Part shown: positions 16,607 through 24,847 of the stretch, piece by piece
Layout: every line of letters starts with the position of its first letter
How positions within the stretch are numbered: position 1 is the stretch's first letter
Origin: Cytophagales bacterium
GTDB lineage: Bacteria > Bacteroidota > Bacteroidia > Cytophagales > Spirosomataceae
NCBI GenBank assembly: GCA_013298865.1
Contig: JAAFJL010000021.1
Coordinates: 1 to 44,522 of the forward strand
Direction of reading: 5' to 3'
Length of the DNA: 44,522 nt
Notes under the pieces: model-generated
Database searches by the model: none
Told to the model about the DNA's origin: nothing
The model's input: only the letters and a program-made list of their open reading frames with translations
Position numbers and translations under genes: made by a program

Positions 16607-16636
16607 TTGTTTTCTGTTTTTTTCTTGAAAGGAGAT

Positions 16637-16809
16637 GAAGCTGTTTGAACTTTCTCTTTTGACTAAAATGGACTCTTTTTAAATCCAGCTTTCCAAAATT
16701 CTTTCAATGACTCGGCGTCCCCGTAGTCTGCTATATGTCAAGAATTTTGAAAAACTGACTTTAAAAATAGCCTAAATTTTAGAACAAAACAGAAAGTTCA
16801 AACAGCTTC
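16637..16809 (-). repeat. Palindromic element copy 3 (173 bp, inverted orientation)
   Basis: The ends are GAAGCTGTTTGAACTTTCT and its complement. Read on the minus strand the loop has CTTGACATATAGCAGA as in copy 1, but continues CTACGGGGACGCCGAGTC before ATTGA, making the element 14 bp longer and locally GC-rich. The arms belong to the copy 1 subtype but differ near the loop (CAGTTTTTCAAAATTC versus CAGTATTTTGAAATTC), with matching changes on the opposite arm. It ends 30 nt upstream of the waaA start, with the loop motif in sense orientation. Confidence 0.9.
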
Positions 16810-16894
16810 AATATATTTTGAATCAAAATTACAGCAAAATAGTTATACATACATCGTAGTAATAGTGAAACAACAATCATTACAAAATTAAAGA

Positions 16895-17230
16895 ATGAAC
16901 TGGAATCAACTTACAGAATTATCACAATTAGAATCTATCAAAGAAGAGTCAAATTCAACCCCCGTTTTGATTCTGAAACATAGTACAACTTGCTCAATTT
17001 CAAAGACAGCTTTAAATCGTTTGGAAAGAAATTGGAATCAAGATAGTGTAGGAACTCTGAAACCTTACTATTTAGATTTGTTAAGTTACCGCCCGATTTC
17101 TTCGGCAATTGCATCTTTTTTCGATGTCGAACATCAATCGCCACAAATTTTACTAATTAAAAATGGTGTTTGCACATACTCAGCAACACATTTTGATATT
17201 AATTTTGGTGAATTATCAACTCAATTGTAA
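16895..17230 (+). CDS. YtxJ-like bacillithiol-system redox protein
   Basis: The 111-residue protein fits the YtxJ family: a thioredoxin-like fold with a single redox cysteine in LKHSTTCSISKTALNRLER (residues about 27-45), then YLDLLSYRPISSAIA and a closing SPQILLIKNG strand with a cis-Pro-type position. Family members are named for co-occurrence with bacillithiol synthesis and may remove bacillithiol from proteins. Only one cysteine of the active-site motif is present, consistent with a monothiol mechanism. It lies 46 bp upstream of the lycopene cyclase gene and may be co-transcribed with it, though a half-copy of the palindromic element lies between. Confidence 0.85.
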   Translation: MNWNQLTELSQLESIKEESNSTPVLILKHSTTCSISKTALNRLERNWNQDSVGTLKPYYLDLLSYRPISSAIASFFDVEHQSPQILLIKNGVCTYSATHFDINFGELSTQL

Positions 17231-17240
17231 CTCAATGAGG

Positions 17241-17254
17241 GTGTTTGAACTTTC
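17241..17254 (+). repeat. Partial end of the palindromic element
   Basis: GTGTTTGAACTTTC matches the inner 13 bases of the element's end as in copy 3, 22 nt before the crtY ATG. No second end is present. The match is short, so chance is possible, but the distance to a start codon matches the full copies. Confidence 0.4.
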
Positions 17255-17276
17255 GGTTTCTCAATAGACGTTTTTT

Positions 17277-18533
17277 ATGCAAGATTCTAATACATACGAT
17301 TTCATCTTTGCTGGTGGCGGTCTGGCAGGACTTTCTTTGGCATATTACTGCAACAAAGAGGAAAGTTTACGTCATAAAAAAATCCTGATTATTGATAGAG
17401 ACGCTAAAGAAACTAATGACCATACTTGGTGTTTTTGGGAAAAGGGCGTTTCTCCTTTTGAAGAAATTGTTTTCAGAAAATGGTCACAGGTTTGGTTTCA
17501 TGGAACAAATAATTTCTCGAAATTACTGCAACTCGGTGAATATCAGTACAAAATGATTCGAGGCATTGATTTTTATGAATATGTAATTCCGATTCTTCAA
17601 AAAAATCCGAATATTACATTTTTACAGGCATCCGTTTTAGAAACGGAGAATCCGAGTGATACTGAATCTGTAAAAGTAAAAACTGATTGTGGGGATTTTT
17701 GGGCAAAAGATTTTGTATTCGACAGTGCCTATCGGTCGAACTATCAGAAGCCTCAGTACCAAAATATGTTACAGCATTTCAAGGGTTGGGTAATCGAGAC
17801 GGAAGAGCCTGTTTTTCAACCAGATGAGCCAACGCTTTTTGATTTTAGAACAGAACAAAAAACGGAATGTAGGTTTGTGTATGTGATGCCTCATTCGGAC
17901 AAAAAAGCGATAGTTGAATACACCGTTTTCTCTGATAATCTAATACAACAGTCTGAGTATGAACACTATCTGATAGAATATATTGAAGACAAAATTCTTT
18001 CTAAATTACCAGAATTAGAAAAATCGGTAGTGTATTCAATCAAAGAAGAAGAGTACAAAATTGATGAAACAGAGTTTGGAATTATCCCGATGTCTGATGA
18101 ACCTCACATCCAAATTCCTGCTCCGAAAGTCATACGCATCGGTACGGCAGGCGGCTACGTAAAGGCATCTACGGGCTATAGTTTTCAACGACAACAAAGA
18201 AGATTACAAAAACTTACTCAAGAGTTAGTGACCTCAAAATCAGATTTTTACGAGTTTGAAAAAGGGAAAAAATCTTGGAAAAAACCAAAATATATTCCGT
18301 CTTGGAAGAGTTTGTTAGATACAATTTTATTGAGAGTGATGCTAACCAAAAAGCATTCGACAGATGATATTTTCACGAATCTTTTCAAGTACAACTCAAC
18401 TGAAAAAGTACTTAGATTTTTAGACGAAGACACCACTTTTTGGCAAGACATAACTTTAATTACAACCGTTCCAATCATGCCATTCGTGAAAGCCGCTTTG
18501 GAGATTATTGGTCGGGTTGTTAGGGGGAAATAG
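17277..18533 (+). CDS. crtY: Lycopene beta-cyclase family protein
   Basis: The 418-residue flavoprotein starts with a dinucleotide-binding motif (FIFAGGGLAGLSLAYYC, residues 10-26) followed by IIDRDAK and the cyclase signature NDHTWCFWEKG (about 47-57). Further landmarks are MIRGIDFYEY and GTAGGYVKASTGYSF (about 288-302), typical of CrtY/CrtL enzymes that close beta-rings on lycopene. Together with the taxon this predicts yellow-orange beta-carotene-derived pigment. No other carotenoid gene is in the window. It ends 4 bp from the convergent gene at 18538. Confidence 0.92.
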   Translation: MQDSNTYDFIFAGGGLAGLSLAYYCNKEESLRHKKILIIDRDAKETNDHTWCFWEKGVSPFEEIVFRKWSQVWFHGTNNFSKLLQLGEYQYKMIRGIDFYEYVIPILQKNPNITFLQASVLETENPSDTESVKVKTDCGDFWAKDFVFDSAYRSNYQKPQYQNMLQHFKGWVIETEEPVFQPDEPTLFDFRTEQKTECRFVYVMPHSDKKAIVEYTVFSDNLIQQSEYEHYLIEYIEDKILSKLPELEKSVVYSIKEEEYKIDETEFGIIPMSDEPHIQIPAPKVIRIGTAGGYVKASTGYSFQRQQRRLQKLTQELVTSKSDFYEFEKGKKSWKKPKYIPSWKSLLDTILLRVMLTKKHSTDDIFTNLFKYNSTEKVLRFLDEDTTFWQDITLITTVPIMPFVKAALEIIGRVVRGK

Positions 18534-18537
18534 AGAT

Positions 18538-19452
18538 TCATTGTACTACCTCTGCTCCAAATTTATAAACTTGTCCAACCCAACCTTTAAACTTTGAACC
18601 ATTGCCATCACTAATGCAAGTCCATTGTAGTTTACCTTGTGTTAATGTCCAGAAATAACTTTTACCTGTTTCATTGTAATTGGCAACTTTTGCCGAAGGA
18701 ACGTGTGGGCAATTTGTGATAATTTTAGAATATCCTATCTTTTTTAGGTTTTTCAATTCAAAATTACAGAAGAATTCGAGTCCAATAAATACTCCTTCGG
18801 GTGGGAAATTAATTTTCAAATCAGAAATATCTATTTTAAGATTTGGTGAAATTACATCTATTGTTTTGATAATTTCTTTGGTCAAAATATCATCTTTAGG
18901 CAAGCCGTCTGCTCCAACAGAAAACATCCTAATCCGTGCTTTTGAACTTTTTCCACCTTCGGATAAATCAACGTTTAAATCAAAAAAGAGTTTGTTTACA
19001 TAGCCTAAATCTCCTGTTGGGTTCTTTATGTGGTTCACAAATACACTAAAATCATTTTTTCCTCCAGGACTCCATCCCTTGAAAAAGGTATTTTCTTTAT
19101 AATAGCCAAGCATTTTCTTGATAGGTTTTGCAGGACGAACTACGGCTTCGGCTAATTCTATGACTTTGGGGGTTAAATAAATAACTGAGTTTTTCAAATT
19201 ATCAATGTCTTTTTTTGAGAGAACTACTTTTTGGTAGCTTAGATGACTTATATAAAGTGTATCATTTTGAGAAATAGCTAAATCAAACGAACCATCTTCA
19301 TCTGAATATGTTCCATTTCCTTTTTGGTTTGCAATAGCAGCTAAATAGACAGGCTCATTAGTTGTTTTGTCTTTAATGAAAATCGTTCCGTTTTGTGCAA
19401 AGGTTGAGGATAGAGTTGTGAAGAAAAGCAGTATTGCAAGTCTATATTTCAT
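18538..19452 (-). CDS. Secreted protein with carboxypeptidase-regulatory-like domain
   Basis: The 304-residue protein has a signal peptide (MKYRLAILLFFTTLSSTFAQ). Residues 22-98 are a CarboxypepD_reg-like beta-sandwich (KDKTTNEPVYLAAIAN, GTYSDEDGSFDLAI, DTLYISHLSYQKVVL, IYLTPK) as found at the start of TonB-dependent receptors. Then comes VIELAEAVVRPAKPIKKMLG and a long domain of unknown fold. There is no TonB plug or barrel, so it is one of the short stand-alone proteins of this class. Function unknown. The dnaJ terminator lies just upstream. Confidence 0.8.
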   Translation of the reverse strand: MKYRLAILLFFTTLSSTFAQNGTIFIKDKTTNEPVYLAAIANQKGNGTYSDEDGSFDLAISQNDTLYISHLSYQKVVLSKKDIDNLKNSVIYLTPKVIELAEAVVRPAKPIKKMLGYYKENTFFKGWSPGGKNDFSVFVNHIKNPTGDLGYVNKLFFDLNVDLSEGGKSSKARIRMFSVGADGLPKDDILTKEIIKTIDVISPNLKIDISDLKINFPPEGVFIGLEFFCNFELKNLKKIGYSKIITNCPHVPSAKVANYNETGKSYFWTLTQGKLQWTCISDGNGSKFKGWVGQVYKFGAEVVQ

Positions 19453-19511
19453 CAGAATTTTTAGATTTACTTAAAAATATGTTTTCGTCTTACAGAATTA
19501 GTCTTATTTCA

Positions 19512-19548
19512 AAAAAAGCCCCTCAGCAATTAACTGAGGGGCTTTTTT
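19512..19548 (-). terminator. dnaJ terminator
   Basis: AAAAAAGCCCCTCAG and CTGAGGGGCTTTTTT form a perfect 15-bp stem with a 7-nt loop, 20 nt beyond the dnaJ stop. The minus-strand transcript ends in a T-run. Confidence 0.95.
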
Positions 19549-19567
19549 AAAATGACTATATTCAAGA

Positions 19568-20725
19568 TTAATTAAAGAAATCTCTCATTTTCTCGAAGAA
19601 ATTTTTATCTCCTTTATTCGGTTTTGGTTGGAAGTTCGGAGCTTCTCTGAATTTTTCTAAAATCTCAATTTCTTCTTTTGTTAAGAATTTTGGAGTCCAG
19701 ATGTTTATGTGAATCAGTTGGTCACCAACACCATAGCCGTTAATTTCTTTGATTCCTTTTCCTTTCAAACGGAGGATTTTCCCTGCCTGAGTTCCTGCTT
19801 CAATCGTGATTCTTGCCTTGGCATTGATTGTCGGCACTTCAATAGTTGTTCCTAATGCTGCATCTGCAAAATTCAAGTGCAAATCATACACTACGTTTGT
19901 GCCGTCTCTGTGCAGTACTTCGTGTGGTTCTTCTTCTACAATTATCAATAAATCTCCTGCCACACCTCCACGTTGAGGGACATTTCCTTTACCACTCATC
20001 GAAAGTTGCATTCCTTCTGCCACACCAGCAGGGATTTTGATTGGGATAATTTCTTCTTCCAAAACACGCCCTTCGCCAAAGCAAACGTCACAACGAGAAC
20101 TAATGATTTTTCCTTCTCCATTACAAGTCGGGCAAACACCTGTTGTTACCATTTGTCCCAACATAGTTTGTTGTACTCTTCTTACTTGTCCAGCACCGTT
20201 ACAAGTTTGGCAAGATTTCAAATCTGTACCATTTTTTGCACCGTTTCCTCCACAAGATTTACAAGAAACATGGCGTTTTACCTTGATTTTTTTATCAACA
20301 CCATTGGCAACTTCTTCGAGATTGAGTTTTAATTTAATTCTCAAATCTGAGCCTTTTCTCACACGGCGTTGTTGACCACCGCCTCCACCGCCAAAGAAAC
20401 TTCCGAAAGGGCTATCCTCTCCGAAAACATCTCCAAATCTTGAGAAAATATCGTTCATGTCCATACCTTGACCGCCAAAGCCACCACCAGCAGCCCCACT
20501 CATACCTGCATGACCAAATCTGTCATACTGAGCTTTTTTCTGAGCATTAGATAAAACTTCGTAAGCCTCAGCAGCTTCTTTAAATTTTTCCTCAGCAGCT
20601 TTATCGCCCTGATTTTTATCGGGGTGATACTGCATTGCCATTTTGCGGTATGCCTTTTTTATTTCTTCTTCGGAAGCACTTTTTGCTACTCCCAAAACTT
20701 CGTAAAAATCTCTTTTCTGTGCCAT
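19568..20725 (-). CDS. dnaJ: Chaperone DnaJ (Hsp40)
   Basis: The 385-residue co-chaperone stimulates DnaK ATPase. The J domain (1-70) has the HPD motif in [13 protein letters not shown] Gly/Phe-rich linker follows ([23 protein letters not shown]). Four zinc-finger repeats [24 protein letters not shown] and CDVCFGEG span about 148-216, then the substrate-binding C-terminal domains. Length and order are normal for type I DnaJ. grpE lies 193 bp upstream on the same strand. The spacer carries AGCTTTCGGCT words, and I did not see a CIRCE operator. Confidence 0.98.
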   Translation of the reverse strand: MAQKRDFYEVLGVAKSASEEEIKKAYRKMAMQYHPDKNQGDKAAEEKFKEAAEAYEVLSNAQKKAQYDRFGHAGMSGAAGGGFGGQGMDMNDIFSRFGDVFGEDSPFGSFFGGGGGGQQRRVRKGSDLRIKLKLNLEEVANGVDKKIKVKRHVSCKSCGGNGAKNGTDLKSCQTCNGAGQVRRVQQTMLGQMVTTGVCPTCNGEGKIISSRCDVCFGEGRVLEEEIIPIKIPAGVAEGMQLSMSGKGNVPQRGGVAGDLLIIVEEEPHEVLHRDGTNVVYDLHLNFADAALGTTIEVPTINAKARITIEAGTQAGKILRLKGKGIKEINGYGVGDQLIHINIWTPKFLTKEEIEILEKFREAPNFQPKPNKGDKNFFEKMRDFFN

Positions 20726-20918
20726 TAAAAGTTAATGATTTTTGAGTTGAGAAATAGCTTTTGGCTCTCAGCTTTCGGCTATAAACTTGACTTTCAGATA
20801 ATTGTGCAAATATATATTACCCTAAATCAACTCCTTCAACTACTTATATTTTAATATGACCGTATATTTTTCATAAAAACTGACGAACATCGAAAAACGA
20901 AAATCCAACATCGAAAAT

Positions 20919-21476
20919 TTAACTTCCCACAATTACTTTTGCAAAGCGAATCACTTTGTCATTGAGGTAATATCCTTTTTCAATAACATCAAAAACTTTT
21001 CCTTTTGCGTCCTCGTCTTGTACAGGAAACTGAGCGATACAGTCATGCAAATCTGCATTGAAAACCTCTCCTTTTGCCTCTATTACTTTCAAACCTTTTG
21101 CCGAAAAAACAGCATTTAACTTACTGAAAACCAATGCAATACCTTCTGAAATTTCACCTTCTTTAGAATTTGCTACTGCTCTTTCGTAGTCATCAACAAC
21201 GGGTAATAAATCACCCAAAACTTTTTCAGAAGCTGATTGAAACATCTCTAATTTTTCTTTTGCAGTACGTTTTCTGAAATTGTCAAAATCTGCATAAAGG
21301 CGTAAGTATTTGTCCTTCAATTCTGCTAACTCATTTTGAAGTTTTTCAGTTTCAGAAATCTCTTCTACTGCCTCTTGTTCTTCCACAGTTTCTTCTGTCG
21401 CATTTTCTGCCAATTCGTCATTGGGAAGTACAATTTCCTCAACATTATCGTTTGGTAATTCTTCTGTATTGTTCAT
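20919..21476 (-). CDS. grpE: Nucleotide exchange factor GrpE
   Basis: The 185-residue protein exchanges ADP for ATP on DnaK. An acidic, low-complexity N-terminus (residues 1-45, many Glu) leads into the long dimeric coiled coil (ETEKLQNELAELKDKYLRLYADFDNFRKRTAKEK without break) and the C-terminal beta domain (VFNADLHDCIAQ and GYYLNDKVIRFAKVIVG). It pairs with dnaJ downstream. dnaK is not in the window. Confidence 0.97.
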   Translation of the reverse strand: MNNTEELPNDNVEEIVLPNDELAENATEETVEEQEAVEEISETEKLQNELAELKDKYLRLYADFDNFRKRTAKEKLEMFQSASEKVLGDLLPVVDDYERAVANSKEGEISEGIALVFSKLNAVFSAKGLKVIEAKGEVFNADLHDCIAQFPVQDEDAKGKVFDVIEKGYYLNDKVIRFAKVIVGS

Positions 21477-21630
21477 TATTGGTAATGTGTAATTATTTTC
21501 AATGTAAAAAATGTCATTTCCTTGAAATAAAGTACTGATAATCAGTCAATTAATTACTAATCGCTAAGAATATATTTCTTTATTTCTTTATAAAATTCTC
21601 AAATCACTTGCCAAAAACGAATTGCTGACA

Positions 21631-21712
21631 ATTTGGCGGTCGGCAGTCGGCTTTCGGCAATTGGCTATCAGCAAATAATTTAGCCGATAGCTGACCGCCA
21701 ATTGCCAATAGC
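21631..21712. repeat. Palindrome of TTGGCTATTGGC-type words
   Basis: TTGGCGGTCGGCAGTCGGC and GGCAATTGGCTATCAGC on the left face GCCGATAGCTGACCGCC and AATTGCCAATAGCC on the right, separated by AAATAATTTA. It lies directly after the murF-alr stop and may serve as its terminator-like hairpin. The same words recur at 13420-13440, 20755-20783, 30955-30985 and inside alaS (40336-40374). Confidence 0.8.
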
Positions 21713-21716
21713 CACA

Positions 21717-24167
21717 TCACATCTGATAAAAAATTCGTTTTACTCTTTCACCTACGCCCGTCAGGATTTCGTAGGGAATGGTATTTATTTTTTTCGCTAA
21801 TTCACTGATTGTCGGGTAGTTACCAAAAACTACCACCTCGTCTCCTTCTTCTGCTTGGGCATCTGTAATGTCAATCATGGTCATATCCATACACACATTC
21901 CCGATAACAGGGCAAGCTGTTCCATTCACTAAAACTTCTCCAACTCCATTGCTAAAACCTCTATCAAAACCATCGGCATAGCCAATGGCAATTGTGGCAA
22001 CTTTGGTATCTCTTCGGGCAAAACCTTTGCGTCCATAACCAATTGACTCCCCTGATTTTACATTTTTAATCTGAGAAATCACCGTTTTTAAAGTCCCAAC
22101 AGTTTGTAAAAAAACTTGGTCATCTGCTTGTGCCGCAACACCATACAAGCCAATGCCAAGACGAACCATGTCTAAACGAGCTTCTGGAAAGCGGGCAATT
22201 CCAGCAGAATTTGCTAAATGTCGAGACGGAAAATACCCAATTTGTTCACAAATATTATTTGCCATTTCTGTAAAAACGACAACTTGATTTTTGGTAAAAT
22301 CGTCTAAATGAGCTTCATCAGCACCTGCTAAATGACTGAAAATAGAAGAAATCCAAAGATTGGGATTACTCCCCAAAGCCTCCAATAATTCTTGCAGATG
22401 CTCTGGTTCAAAGCCCAAACGGTGCATTCCTGTATCTAATTTTAAATGTATTTTACCCGATATTTGCTGAGAATCAATATAATCTGAATATTCTTTGAGG
22501 ATTTTTAGGCTATAAATCTCTGGTTCGAGCTGAAAATTACTCATTTTCTGAAAATCACTACTTGCGGGATTCATCACCATAATTGGCGTATAAATTCCAC
22601 TTTGTCTGAGCTTCACGCCTTCGTCTGCGTATGCAACAGCTAAGTAGTCAACCCCATGAAATTGCAACAAATTGGCAACTTCCGAACTCCCCGAACCATA
22701 AGCAAATGCCTTTACCATGACCATGATTTTGGTCTGAGAACCAACTTTTTCTCTGAAATAATTGAAATTATTCGTAACTGCATCTAAATTAATTTCCAGC
22801 ACTGTTCCATGCGTTTTTTGGACAGTCCGATTGATGATTTGTTCAAAGCCAAATTTCCTTGCACCTTTCACCAAAACAATAGCATTTTGCAAATTTGAGA
22901 GGCTAAATTCTTTCAGGAAACTTTCCGTATTTTTATAGAAAAGTGCATCCGATTTGAAATATTTCTTATTCCTTGAAATGACTTCTCCGATACCCACAAA
23001 AAAGCGGATTCCTTTATCTGCAATCAGTCGAGAAATCTGTAAATATAAATCTCTTTCGGGAATACCCGTTTCCAGTAAGTCACTCAGAATCAGAATCTTA
23101 TTGGGTCTTTGTTGTTGTTGACTCAGAAAATTTAAGGCAATTGTAAGCCCTGCTAAATCATTGTTATAAGTATCATCAATCAAGTAACAATTATTGATTC
23201 CCTCCTTCAATTCTAAACGCATCGACACTGGGCGAAGCATTGGTAAGCGAGACTGAATTTCGGCTTCGGTGAAACCTAAATGTAACATCAGGATTACGCA
23301 ATGTACAAGGTTTTCGATGGAAGCATCGTCTGTAAAAGGTACTTGAAAACTTAAATTTCTCCCTTTAAAATCGACACTCAATTGGGCTGATTTCTTCTCA
23401 ATTTTCCAGTCAATTCGGATACCACCAGACAAAACCCTCGACCATGCCAATAGCTGACAATCTGGATTTTGATGAATAAATTCTTTTTGGATTACTTCGT
23501 CAATTTCGGTATAATCTGCACAATAAATCAGTGTTTTTACATGGGCGAACAAATGAGCTTTCTCATTGATTTTCTGATGGTTAGATTCAAAAAACTCGTT
23601 ATGTGCAGTTCCTATATTCGTAAAAATTCCGATAGTAGGTTGGATAACTTTTTCTAAGTTTTCCATCTCGTTCGGTCGAGAGATTCCTGCTTCAAAAATC
23701 CCAAAATTATGCCCTTCATTCAATTGCCAAACTGACAATGGCACACCAATTTGTGAGTTATAACTTTTGGGACTTTTCACGATTTTATAACGCTGACCGA
23801 GCAACTGCGAAAGCCATTCTTTCACAATCGTTTTGCCATTGCTACCAGTAACTGCCAAAACTGGAATATGGAATTTCTCTCGATGGGCTTTTACTAAATA
23901 CTGTAAAGCCAAAATACTGTCGTTTACTTGCCAAAAATTAGCTTCCGAAAACTGAGCAATTTCTCTAAGAAAAGATTTGGTACAACCGTCTTTTTCTACC
24001 ACAAAATCTCTTACACCTTTACGATAAAGTTCAGATACGTATTGGTGTCCGTCGTGGTGTAATCCTTTGATTGCAAAGAAGATAGATTGCGATGGAAAAC
24101 TTAATTGACGGCTATCGTTCAATAAAAAAGTAGCTTCTGTATTGATGGGTTCAGTAAGGAATTTCAT
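21717..24167 (-). CDS. MurF - alanine racemase fusion
   Basis: One 816-residue chain combines two peptidoglycan enzymes. The MurF half (about 1-445) joins D-Ala-D-Ala to UDP-MurNAc-tripeptide, with AVTGSNGKTIVKEWL as the ATP loop, NSQIGVPLSVW and FEAGISRPNEM. The racemase half (about 455-816) has the PLP lysine in MVMVKAFAYGSGSSE, the catalytic Tyr region SIGYGRKG and RLGIGLYG. This fusion is usual in Bacteroidota and links D-Ala supply to its use. A longer frame from an ATG at 24278 adds 37 residues, but its first codons lie within the hairpin at 24251-24358 and are hydrophobic and unlike the family, so the ATG at 24167 (MKFLTEPINTE) is preferred. Confidence 0.93.
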   Translation of the reverse strand: MKFLTEPINTEATFLLNDSRQLSFPSQSIFFAIKGLHHDGHQYVSELYRKGVRDFVVEKDGCTKSFLREIAQFSEANFWQVNDSILALQYLVKAHREKFHIPVLAVTGSNGKTIVKEWLSQLLGQRYKIVKSPKSYNSQIGVPLSVWQLNEGHNFGIFEAGISRPNEMENLEKVIQPTIGIFTNIGTAHNEFFESNHQKINEKAHLFAHVKTLIYCADYTEIDEVIQKEFIHQNPDCQLLAWSRVLSGGIRIDWKIEKKSAQLSVDFKGRNLSFQVPFTDDASIENLVHCVILMLHLGFTEAEIQSRLPMLRPVSMRLELKEGINNCYLIDDTYNNDLAGLTIALNFLSQQQQRPNKILILSDLLETGIPERDLYLQISRLIADKGIRFFVGIGEVISRNKKYFKSDALFYKNTESFLKEFSLSNLQNAIVLVKGARKFGFEQIINRTVQKTHGTVLEINLDAVTNNFNYFREKVGSQTKIMVMVKAFAYGSGSSEVANLLQFHGVDYLAVAYADEGVKLRQSGIYTPIMVMNPASSDFQKMSNFQLEPEIYSLKILKEYSDYIDSQQISGKIHLKLDTGMHRLGFEPEHLQELLEALGSNPNLWISSIFSHLAGADEAHLDDFTKNQVVVFTEMANNICEQIGYFPSRHLANSAGIARFPEARLDMVRLGIGLYGVAAQADDQVFLQTVGTLKTVISQIKNVKSGESIGYGRKGFARRDTKVATIAIGYADGFDRGFSNGVGEVLVNGTACPVIGNVCMDMTMIDITDAQAEEGDEVVVFGNYPTISELAKKINTIPYEILTGVGERVKRIFYQM

Positions 24168-24250
24168 TGAATTGGGGGTATATACTGATGGCAATTTGCT
24201 TTTGGAGTTTGATAAAAATCGAGATACATTTAAGGGAAATTGTAGAAAAT

Positions 24251-24358
24251 AAAGTACCAATTTTACCACAAAAGTCATAAAGAAAACAAAAGAAAATTAA
24301 TAAAAAGCTTTGTTTTCTTTGTGACTTTTGTGGTAAAAAAGAAAGTACACGGTACTTT
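24251..24358. repeat. 30-bp arm inverted repeat upstream of murF-alr
   Basis: Bases 24261-24290 are complementary to 24309-24338 with a single mismatch (TTTTACCACAAAAGTCATAA on the left). An outer pair AAAGTACC (24251-24258) / GGTACTTT (24351-24358) extends it, giving a hairpin of about 100 nt. The TTTGTGACTTTTGTGGTAAA phrase resembles the words of the hairpin at 34473-34538. Confidence 0.85.
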
Positions 24359-24565
24359 TAAATTTACAAATTCCCCAAAACCAAAAGCTAAATGCAAGTT
24401 AGGAAAATGCGATGAGATGATTCGTGGAAAATATTGAAAAATAAAATATTAGTACTATTCTCATCTGAATTTCAATATTCTACTATAATTGTAGAGTACT
24501 GAATGGTAGTTTTCTAAGAACTCAATTTTTGTTGAAAATTTATTGCAAAAATATCAACAAAAATC

Positions 24566-24597
24566 TTTGGAAGTATGGAAAAAAATCTCTAAGTTTA
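24566..24597 (+). promoter_or_regulatory. Promoter of a candidate small RNA or leader
   Basis: TTTG (24566-24569) and TAAGTTTA (24590-24597) are separated by 20 nt, matching the Bacteroidota -33/-7 layout apart from the final G. Transcription would start near 24603. Confidence 0.55.
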
Positions 24598-24602
24598 ATT
24601 AA

Positions 24603-24740
24603 GCAAATCAGCCGTGTACCCTCCCGAACCTTATTGGATATGGAGGGCTTTTTAGTCTTTTAACGCTTGTGAAATATGCAACACTCAAACTCGAAATGAC
24701 ATACTATCAAAGGTAATTGTTCGACGTTGGGTGTTTTTTG
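24603..24740 (+). ncRNA. Candidate small RNA or attenuated leader upstream of hpf
   Basis: After the promoter come two hairpins with terminator character. CCCTCC (24619-24624) pairs with GGAGGG (24642-24647), followed by CTTTTT. AACACTCAA with CGAA further in (about 24680-24695) pairs with TTCG and TTGGGTGTT (about 24720-24734), followed by a T-run. No reading frame fits. The layout suggests an RNA of about 50 or 135 nt, ending 107 nt before hpf. It matches no riboswitch, tmRNA, SRP or RNase P core I can recognise; a 6S-like RNA is possible but not shown. Confidence 0.5.
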
Positions 24741-24847
24741 TTTGTCAAATATTTAACTAAAAAGTAATAATATTCATACAAGTTCGGAAGTTTGCCAAAA
24801 GTTGTTTGCCGCTATAATCATTTTTCAACTTTAAACATTAATTGCGT

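Noticed and set aside
19568-21476. CIRCE operator controlling grpE-dnaJ
   Set aside because: I looked for the TTAGCACTC-N9-GAGTGCTAA inverted repeat upstream of grpE and dnaJ and did not see it.
24168-24278. N-terminal extension of MurF-Alr
   Set aside because: The 37 extra residues begin inside a hairpin and do not resemble the MurF start; the ATG at 24167 gives the normal N-terminus.
24603-24740. Known riboswitch, SRP RNA, tmRNA or RNase P RNA
   Set aside because: None of the conserved cores that I can recall for these families is visible; the region is kept only as an unclassified candidate RNA.
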